Source of the DNA: Azospirillum brasilense
GTDB taxonomy: Bacteria; Pseudomonadota; Alphaproteobacteria; Azospirillales; Azospirillaceae
Reading direction: 5' to 3'
DNA length: 64,000 bases
NCBI RefSeq assembly: GCF_022023855.1
Contig: NZ_CP059451.1
Coordinates: 558,001 to 622,000, forward strand
Part shown: positions 52,801 to 64,000 of the stretch, in pieces
Layout: each line of letters starts with the position of its first letter
Numbering within the stretch: the stretch's first letter is position 1
Notes under the pieces: model-generated
The model's input: only the letters and a program-made list of their open reading frames with translations
What the model was told of the DNA's origin: nothing
Database searches by the model: none
Translations under genes and position numbers: made by a program

Positions 52801-54749
52801 TCGCGGCCGAGGCCGTCGAACCGGCTGACGAACCGGTTGCCGCCGGCATCCGTGACCGTCACCCGGGCTTGGACGCCCTGTGCGGCATAGGAATACTCGT
52901 AATGCCGGGCCGCCGCGCTCGCCGTGCCGGGGGCCGCGGTCTCCGCCGTCACGCGGCCCATGACGTCGTAGTCGTAGCGGATCGCTACCCCGTCGGATTT
53001 GCGGACTTCGAGGGTCAGGTCGACCGCCGGGCAATAGCGGTGCACGGCATCGCTGCGGGTTCCGTCATAGCCAACGGTGGTGCAGGTCTCCGTGACGTCC
53101 GCCGAGCCGGCCTGATAGGCGTATTGGCAGGTGGTGGTGCGACCGCCGATCGCCACGTCCTGCGTCTGGATCCGGCCGTGGAGCGTCGGTTTGGACGGAT
53201 CGTCGAGGTAGGTGGCGGTGGTTGTGACGTCGGCGCTGGTCGTGCTGGTCCGCGGCAGGACGAGATAGCCGTTGCCGAGGCGGGGGAACTGCAGATATTG
53301 GAAATCGGTCTGCCGGACCGACCCGCTGCCGGCGGGGACGATGCTCTCCCGCTTGCGGAACCGCACGAACAGCCCCAGCGGGTCCGCCGGGCAGCGGCCG
53401 GACTCGCCACCGACCGGGTAATAGTCCCACTGCGTCATGATCCCCGTCGGTTCCAGCCGGCTCAGGTCGTTCCCGAACTCGTCGGTTTCGATCCTGGTCT
53501 TTTCGCTCCGCGCTCCAGACGACGCGGTGGCGTAGGTCACCGTCGTCTCCCGGACCAGCTGAAGGTTGGCGGGCTGCTCGGAAAACGGCTTTCCCGGAAC
53601 GTCGTTGTAAAGCATAGCCGTCGTGGTCGTCGCCTCCCCCTGCCGGACCACGGTCGAAGTCGTGAGGTGGAACTTGTTGAACGCGGTGCGTGTGCTGGAC
53701 ATCACGGAGTTGCCGGCGTTGGAATCGACGACGCTCTCCTCCGACCAGTACTCGTAGGTGCCGGAGACGCGGTACAGGTTGTCGGTGCCGGCGGTGAAGC
53801 CTCCGGAATAGGGATAGCCGGTGAAGTTGGTGGTGGGACTGTAGGCGTAGCGCCGCACCGAACTCGGCTGCCCGGCCGCCGGAATGCGTTCCCAGCGCGT
53901 CACGAAGGGCAGATAGGTTCCGTTGTAATAGGAGTGTCCCCGCTCCTGGTAGGCGATCGTCTCGCTGCCCCCCATCGGGTTGTCGATGCGGGTAATTCCG
54001 TAATACCCGGCGGCGAAGCGGAGATATTGGTAGACGAACACCGCCTGGGCGCCGGGATTGGCGGTGCCGCCGGTGTTGTCGTAGGGAACGGTCACCCGCT
54101 GGATCAGGTTGTTGACGACCGTGAAGGCGATCTCCGCCACCCGGCCGGCCGAAGCGACGGACCGGGCGCGGGAGGGGCCGCCGCCGCCGTAGGACAGGCT
54201 GAGGAATTCGGTTCCCGTGGTGGCGTTCCGTATCCGCGATAGCCATCCCCCGGACGTGTATTCGAAGACGAACCTCTCGCCGTTGGCGAAGGTCAGCCCC
54301 GTTGTCTTGTAAGGGCCGCCGGCAACCGGACGCGTCAGCATCTCCGTCGTTCCCTCGCTGCTGAGGATAAGGAGGGTATCGGCATCGCTTCGCCTCACCT
54401 CGATGTTTCTCAGCTTCTTGTCCCGGAAATTCAGGAGGTTTCCCGGCGGAGGCAGCGGGTCGCCCTGGAACCGTTCGCCGGTGGCGAGCCGGAGTTGCGA
54501 GGTCTTCAGGTCGAACTCGCTGATTCCAAGGGACCAGCCGATCCCGTAACCGTCATTGCCCGCCTTCATCATGGAGAAGGTCAACGCGACCTCGCGCTTG
54601 GCCTCGCCGCCTTTCCCGTCTCCGCCCCCGCCTTCCGGACGCAACGTCGTCAAATGGATCCGGGCACTGTATTGTCCCGTCCGCAGATCGACCTTTCCGC
54701 TCTGATTGGACTGGAAATTGAACGCGTTCGAATAGACGTCGTTGCTCAT
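49860..54749 (-). CDS. RHS/YD-repeat protein with conserved core and unusual C-terminus
   Basis: A 1,629-residue protein. The N-terminal part (NDVYSNAFNFQSNQSGKVDL, RTGQYSARIHL, GYGIGWSLGIS) is the SpvB/TcC-like opening of RHS proteins. A long series of YD repeats follows (YDAFDRV, YDGFGRC, YDSAGRV, YDANGNL types) from about 560 to 1230, forming the RHS shell. The core RIAFNGERFDAMANLYHLGH, AYSPELMMFLTPDPL and GDPINRADPSG ends near 1376. The variable C-terminus (about 250 residues) starts with hydrophobic helices (LIISVAALVAALVIAVVAVA), an Ala/Gly-rich part and a polar tail, with no known toxin fold. No signal peptide. It has a strong GAGGGGGA ribosome binding site. It is coupled to the PKS gene downstream. 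Confidence 0.88.
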   Translation of the reverse strand: MSNDVYSNAFNFQSNQSGKVDLRTGQYSARIHLTTLRPEGGGGDGKGGEAKREVALTFSMMKAGNDGYGIGWSLGISEFDLKTSQLRLATGERFQGDPLPPPGNLLNFRDKKLRNIEVRRSDADTLLILSSEGTTEMLTRPVAGGPYKTTGLTFANGERFVFEYTSGGWLSRIRNATTGTEFLSLSYGGGGPSRARSVASAGRVAEIAFTVVNNLIQRVTVPYDNTGGTANPGAQAVFVYQYLRFAAGYYGITRIDNPMGGSETIAYQERGHSYYNGTYLPFVTRWERIPAAGQPSSVRRYAYSPTTNFTGYPYSGGFTAGTDNLYRVSGTYEYWSEESVVDSNAGNSVMSSTRTAFNKFHLTTSTVVRQGEATTTTAMLYNDVPGKPFSEQPANLQLVRETTVTYATASSGARSEKTRIETDEFGNDLSRLEPTGIMTQWDYYPVGGESGRCPADPLGLFVRFRKRESIVPAGSGSVRQTDFQYLQFPRLGNGYLVLPRTSTTSADVTTTATYLDDPSKPTLHGRIQTQDVAIGGRTTTCQYAYQAGSADVTETCTTVGYDGTRSDAVHRYCPAVDLTLEVRKSDGVAIRYDYDVMGRVTAETAAPGTASAAARHYEYSYAAQGVQARVTVTDAGGNRFVSRFDGLGREVSAAQLVGGTTERRMRATVYDRFERKASDTVFDQVDGTELTLVTSYAYDDWNQVARTTNPDGSVSLTRRDPVGNTLTTGVQGLNTTVNSYNAFNQVASVTQVGRSGSRLQTLTRRYDGFGRCVGVTDVDGHVTEYDYDAFDRVSVTRARPADGTAARTTAVTYAPHTSAELVASMAVNGITLGSRAYDGLGRLLSESRAGMAVSTFAYDGGATRPSRKVTPANVTLTYRYDAAIDAVTAVSRQQQSVNDFQYDPVSGQPLRAHNAAATRSYGYDGQGYPTTETVTLGGASSVCRYTHSPAGRLLRTEAPSGDIEVRRYDSAGRVREIVNGSATIQQTYDAFGRLASNQVTQDGTTIATTVEYDDFGREQTRTFRLGGAVLSSVQRGYHPNGTLANRTTRDGANAILSQETFAYDAYSRLLVYGCSGSRFPSDSRGREIALQSFRLDALDNITSVVTRFRDGTVNTSTRVYNPAIPSQLQRIDDSLPAAQRVLKYDANGNLIDDGAGRTFAYDDFNHLTDCSRSGSYVYDAEGRLIRQAIPDAQPLDLHYASGSLAEESQGTASVRYRRDKEAVRGRTRRTSGGSPAESELYAVDPSGSVAAAVEAGDQVLGRMYTPYGESGQPGVEPGTPLIERQRIAFNGERFDAMANLYHLGHGRRAYSPELMMFLTPDPLAPFSGGGFSCYAYCKGDPINRADPSGLLSSLWNLIISVAALVAALVIAVVAVAAAVPTGGASLFSMAGAFALFNAAGAITGLAGATLGVASAAMTVDDERTGQHREGTIRTLGIISTILGAAAMVMSVGAGVWKGLLTSQKFSPYLTRGARFFSRPAAGDYAPLVRFSSTAGDVVQIGPMSGGQLLGRSALSGMGQLLGYDKAAILAVTGFANFGLGATTLALGIVDIVGAGSGADTGGANGNGQRETPLDNGSTPSSASAQPYQPVTGRYEDTITRNGSFNTEFRKQTEEIRGPFSRQLYYGRQG

Positions 54750-54897
54750 GTCGTCCCCCTCGCTGATTGGGCGCGGATCGGGAAGGTCGGATGCGGGGAC
54801 GTGGTTGGCGCAGTCCACCAACCACGCCCGGTCGCCGGCGTGTTTCCCTGATGCGGCGGCTGAAGGATCGCCGGGAAAGGCGTCCGCTCAGCCCTTC

Positions 54898-55890
54898 TCA
54901 GGCCTGCTCAAGGAGCAGGGTGTTGCCCGAATCGCTCGGATTGCTTTTGAGCACGAAGCGGCTGACGCAGCCGAGATTGTCGGTGATGCTCCAGTGCAAA
55001 AGATTGTCGTAGAGCCCGCTGGAGGTGTCGGTGCGCAGATAGCGAACCCCCCGCATCATGTTGGCACCGACGCTGATGTTGATGTTGGTTGCCGGATCGA
55101 CGTTGGACGGCAGATGCCCGATGTCGCCCAGCGTCAGCGACGTCACATCGTGGTGCATCGCCATCCCCATGAAGAAATTGCTGTCATTCTTGGCATACGC
55201 CCACACCAGCTTGGGCGTGGCGTAGCCCTGTCCGCTAAAATAGTCGGACATGATTTTGAGATTGTTCGGAAGCGTCCAGTAATAGACGTCCACGTCGACG
55301 TACTTTCCCTTCGCATATTCGTAATTGTAAGGATCGTCGCGGCGCGCGGCCAGTTCGCTGACGCGAATGGCATAAGGACGCTGTGGGCAAATGGTGATCT
55401 TGGACTCGAAGCTCACATTGCCGTCATCGTAGTGCGTCGTATAGGTCTTGCCGTTGTCGAGCGTGATGCGCGCCATGAACTGGTAGTTCTGCAGCGGCGT
55501 GACCGACGTGCCGCAGCGGATGTAGCGCGTGATCGAATCCCAGGTCTGCGTCCGACTGGACGCCTCCCCATCGTTCAGCGAGCGGAGCGAGGCCGAGTAA
55601 CCCTGCCCCCGCAGTCCCGAATCATATTGATTCTTGCTCGTGTCGCACGACCATCCCGAGGGGAGGGGGGCATTGATGTCCGAAGAATACATGCACACGG
55701 TGATGCTGTTCTTCTCGCTCTGCGACAGCGGCACGGTGGTGTAGCTTCCGGTCGAGTCGTCGTAGACCTGTTTCTGCACATTGATTGCCACCGAGCACTG
55801 CTGGTTGCCATTCGCGTAGATCTGGTTCGTGTAGCCCTCGTTGGCCCCGATGACGGTGATGGTGAAATACTTGATCGAATACGTCTTCAT
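54898..55890 (-). CDS. Unrecognised protein upstream of the RHS gene (330 aa)
   Basis: I do not recognise the family. It is a 330-residue, polar, aromatic-rich, beta-type protein without signal peptide or membrane helix: KYFTITVIGANEGYTNQIYA at the start, AINVQKQVYDDSTGSYTTVP, VYYWTLPNNLKIMSDYFSGQ and MAMHHDVTSLTLGDIGHL later on. The few cysteines (CGTS, CPQRP, LGCVSRF) show no metal pattern. It has a good AAGAAGGA ribosome binding site. Base composition is visibly lower in GC than the PKS and NRPS, suggesting separate acquisition. Its place between an unknown gene and the RHS gene suggests a companion of the RHS protein (inference). Confidence 0.7.
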   Translation of the reverse strand: MKTYSIKYFTITVIGANEGYTNQIYANGNQQCSVAINVQKQVYDDSTGSYTTVPLSQSEKNSITVCMYSSDINAPLPSGWSCDTSKNQYDSGLRGQGYSASLRSLNDGEASSRTQTWDSITRYIRCGTSVTPLQNYQFMARITLDNGKTYTTHYDDGNVSFESKITICPQRPYAIRVSELAARRDDPYNYEYAKGKYVDVDVYYWTLPNNLKIMSDYFSGQGYATPKLVWAYAKNDSNFFMGMAMHHDVTSLTLGDIGHLPSNVDPATNINISVGANMMRGVRYLRTDTSSGLYDNLLHWSITDNLGCVSRFVLKSNPSDSGNTLLLEQA

Positions 55891-55907
55891 GAAACGAATC
55901 CTTCTTA

Positions 55908-56450
55908 TCAGAGGGCATCGGACGTGATCGAGAAGCCGTACAGAGGCTCCTTGAGATCGGTGTGGGGTTCGATGCGGAATTTCCCCGACAATCCCTCCGA
56001 AATGCTGGTAACCGTGTTTAGAAGTATTTCTTTCGCCTCATGACTGAACATGAAAAAGAACTGGTTGGCATTCGGGTAGTTTCTGTAATATAAAACCACC
56101 GCATCTTGCAGAGTTTTAATGAATTCGCCGGGATTGGGGATGGACGAAAGATCCTTGACGCTGCACAGATTCTGAGTCAACGCGCCATCGGCACTGATTA
56201 TGTCGATGTAGCGATGCTCCAATTTGGGAATGAACACGCCCCCGTCCCGGGTTTCGAGCAGGATGCTCTCGTAGGGCTCGTGCTGCGTCAGGAAGTACGG
56301 GATGTTGAAGCGTATCAGATAGCGGTCGTTGCCGATCTTGCAGGGAACGCACTCCACATTCCGCTGCAGGCAATGCACTCCACCGATCCACCCCGGTCCC
56401 GCCGCATTCCGGAACAGGGAGTCCACCACTCCCGATCGCAGTATGATCAT
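55908..56450 (-). CDS. Unrecognised protein, first gene of the RHS-PKS operon (180 aa)
   Basis: A 180-residue protein of unknown family: MIILRSGVVDSLFRNAAGPG, CVPCKIGNDRYLIRFNIPYF, LTQHEPYESILLETRDGGVF and FMFSHEAKEILLNTVTSISE. No membrane segment and no signal. The ATG at 56450 follows GGAGAGG; longer frames exist upstream but run into AT-rich promoter sequence. It lies 17 bases before the 330-aa gene, and both share a lower GC content. It might be a chaperone or immunity-like partner for the RHS protein; there is no direct evidence. Confidence 0.65.
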   Translation of the reverse strand: MIILRSGVVDSLFRNAAGPGWIGGVHCLQRNVECVPCKIGNDRYLIRFNIPYFLTQHEPYESILLETRDGGVFIPKLEHRYIDIISADGALTQNLCSVKDLSSIPNPGEFIKTLQDAVVLYYRNYPNANQFFFMFSHEAKEILLNTVTSISEGLSGKFRIEPHTDLKEPLYGFSITSDAL

Positions 56451-56896
56451 CGCGCCTCTCCATCGTGTGATTGTTAGTGTTCTACACAGTATTACAAATG
56501 TGTTCGATGTCTTGACGTTTCCTATAATGAGCATAACTTTGATAATTATCCGTGCAAAGGCGGAATCTTTCCTGCCCGGATTCTTTTTTATTTCTTCAAT
56601 GTCTTTATTGAAACTTCTGAATACAACAGCATTCCCTGCGCACCGGATGCCGCAGTGCACCATTGGACTATCCACACTTGGCGCTTCACTTTTTCGTCCG
56701 GCATGTCACGTCTCGGCCGCCAACCCAGCTTCCTACCGCTCTCCATCCACAGCCGCCTCGACGGCCGGAGAGTCGTGAACCACACCCAATGGGGATCCAG
56801 GGAACATGTCGAGAGCGTCATGAAAGCGCCCGAGACACAGGCGCAGCTCAGGCAACTCGTGGGTTGCGCAAAATCGGCCGCACCGGAACCGTTGCT
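56451..56896. promoter_or_regulatory. AT-rich promoter region of the RHS-PKS operon
   Basis: About 450 bases between the esterase gene and the RHS-PKS operon, both on the minus strand. The part from 56460 to 56640 is strongly AT-rich and is the likely promoter of the operon. No operator palindrome or terminator for the esterase gene was identified, so some read-through from the NRPS operon is possible. Confidence 0.5.
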
Positions 56897-58554
56897 TCAG
56901 CGCCCGAACAATGCCAACAAACCGTCGCCAAGGGCGCCGCGCCATGCGAACCGGTCGTGCCCGGAGGCATAGTCGCGGTAGGCGACCTTGTAGCCTTTGG
57001 CCTCCAGCACATCCCGCAGATGGCGGGAGCTTTCAAGGATGCCGATCTCACCGTCGCTTCCGGTTTCAAACAAGCCGGCACTGAGAAAAAAGCGCACCGG
57101 ACGGCGATCGCGCGATGCCACCAGACCAGCCATATGTTCCGGACGGTCCGCCGACGCGTCGGCCGGATGCCACCAGAAGGAGCCGGACATGGAAAGCGCG
57201 TTTCCGAACCGCTCCGGATGGGCCAGCGCCGCGGACACCGCCGCCAGTCCACCATAGCTGGACCCGGCCAGAACCGTGCGGTCGGGGCGGGATCGGATGC
57301 CCATCCGCTCTCTCAACCAGGGGAGAAGCTCGTCGGCAAGCATCGCGGCGAAAGCGGGATTGGCCGGCAGTTCGCGTTCCCGCGCTTCGGCCGTGGGGTT
57401 GGCGATGAAGACGGCGACGGTCGGCGGCAGGCGGCCATCGCCGATCAACCGGTCGAGCATCATCGGAACCGGCGCGTGCCGGTCGAGATAGTCCGGCCCG
57501 TCGAACAGCAGCAGCAGAACGGTGTCCTTCCCCTTCGGATCGACGCCGGGCGGTGCGTAGACCGCGACGTCGCGCGTGTTCCCGAGGGTGCGGCTGGTGA
57601 ACCGTTCGGCGAGGAGCCGTCCCGCCGGTTCGGCCCAAACGCCTTCCAGTCCGGGCTGGAGCGGGGCGCCAGGCAGTTCCACCAAGGAAACCTGATTGTA
57701 GGGGTCGGGTGCGTCCGCCGGCCAGGGATGACGGTTCAGGGGATCGGCCTGAAGCTGCGCCAGGATCGCCATCCGGCATTCGCGGCAGGTTCCGGGAAAG
57801 TCCGGCACGTCCGCCGCGATCTGGTAGGACAGGCGGGTGGAGGCGGGGACGACGAAGCTCTTGAACCAGACGTCGCTCCGGCCCAGCCGTTCGAGATTTT
57901 CATGGTTCGAGGTCGGCCCTCCGAGCAGGCGCACGTTGTGGCGGGCGCCCCGCGCCAGGAAGGTCATCATGACCCGGTCCGTTCCCGTCGCGCCCATCGT
58001 CGGCTCTACCAAGGGCGTGCCGCGCCGGGCGACGTCCTGCCAGAAGGCCTCGGTTCCGCCGCCGTTTTTCACCGTTTCCGCCAAGGCGGCGATGGTTGGG
58101 CTCAGATGCCCCTGAAGGACGGGGTGCTGGTCGGCCACGGCGATGCGGCGGGTCAGCGCCAGTCGATAGCTTCCGGCCCCGCGCAACGTGACCCGCAGCG
58201 CCGCGGTGCCGGGTCCAGCGACGAAACGGAAGACCTCCCGTCCCGCCGTGCCGTTCAGCAGCAGCCGGACAGGGCGTCCATCCCGGTCGATCAGCCGCAG
58301 CTCCGCCGCATCCGCTCCGGAATCGAGCACGCCTTCCACATAATCGCCGTCGTCGAGGTCCAAGGGAAGGACGGCGCTGCGCTCCGTGCCGGACACAGGA
58401 ACGTCAAGGGTCAGCGGGGAGTCGTCCGGCACCCCCACGCAGGCGTTCAGAGCCGTCATCACCATTCCTATGAACATCAGGCGCCTCCATCGCCCTTCCT
58501 TTCCGCCGATCGCCCCACGCCCCAAGGGCAGAAGGGGAGGGGAGGTCCGCACCG

Positions 58555-58558
<4 letters not shown>
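56897..58558 (-). CDS. Enterochelin-esterase-like lipoprotein hydrolase
   Basis: A 553-residue esterase. The N-terminus has basic residues, a hydrophobic stretch and a lipobox-like ALNAC with Cys40, so it is probably a lipoprotein exported to the periplasm. An N-terminal beta-domain like that of Fes/IroD proteins ([11 protein letters not shown], then the [16 protein letters not shown] linker) precedes an alpha/beta hydrolase. The hydrolase has [12 protein letters not shown], the nucleophile elbow [20 protein letters not shown] and the catalytic His in [14 protein letters not shown]. These enzymes open ester bonds of tri-catechol siderophores. The start overlaps the NRPS stop (ATGA), so it belongs to the NRPS operon and may act on the NRPS product. 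A start at Met28 is also possible. Confidence 0.87.

Positions 58559-64000
<5,442 letters not shown>

Noticed and set aside
56505-56535. TTGACG and TATAAT on the plus strand in the RHS-PKS upstream region as a sigma-70 promoter
   Set aside because: The two hexamers are only about five bases apart, and the neighbouring genes run on the minus strand.

Overview
This window looks like a piece of a secondary replicon (chromid or megaplasmid) of an Azospirillum-like alphaproteobacterium. The signs are high GC throughout, GTG starts and 4-base ATGA/GTGA overlaps between operon genes, an EcfG-type stress promoter, TRAP and uronate-pathway genes, PAS-rich hybrid histidine kinases and several IS remnants. 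The organism call is inference from style and gene content. No rRNA, tRNA or CRISPR array was seen.

Layout. 1-4.6 kb: the end of an amidohydrolase gene, a CitE-like CoA lyase, then a secreted arylsulfatase followed by its own formylglycine-generating enzyme. 5.0-6.75 kb: wreckage (a DUF4347 gene start cut by an IS5-family remnant, and a broken membrane-protein gene) beside an intact TetR regulator with a perfect palindromic operator. 7.0-15.7 kb: a hybrid histidine kinase, a stress cassette (42-aa membrane peptide and two DUF2382 proteins) behind an EcfG promoter, an Mfd-like helicase and a potassium channel.

15.8-28.3 kb: the most unusual part. Two divergent, tightly coupled operons hold eleven genes: inositol-phosphate synthase, histidine phosphatase, methyltransferase, a glycosidase whose barrel appears circularly permuted, and a phosphoribosyltransferase/kinase-like protein on the minus strand; a sugar-nucleotide epimerase, a B12-binding radical SAM protein, a GT4 glycosyltransferase and three CgeB-like glycosyltransferases on the plus strand. 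Together they look like a pathway for a cyclitol-containing glycan or glycoside of unknown structure.

28.3-34 kb: a DUF1003 membrane protein, a 30-bp-arm palindrome, a solitary ParD-like protein overlapping a four-PAS hybrid kinase, and nested IS6/IS5 remnants. 34-41.8 kb: a complete catabolic operon (GntR regulator, L-galactonate-type dehydrogenase, DctP-DctQ-DctM TRAP transporter, altronate dehydratase, tagaturonate reductase), with an operator, an internal hairpin and a terminator. 42-44.4 kb: an ISL3 fragment, an orphan ParA plus partner, and two gene fragments.

44.4-64 kb: a minus-strand secondary-metabolism and toxin-like region. A type I PKS (KS-AT-DH-KR-ACP) is translationally coupled to a large RHS-repeat protein, preceded by two unrecognised proteins of lower GC. 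Upstream lie a lipoprotein esterase of the enterochelin-esterase type and the end of an NRPS (A-PCP-C-A-PCP-TE) whose last A domain carries the EntF serine code, suggesting a serine-containing siderophore-like peptide.
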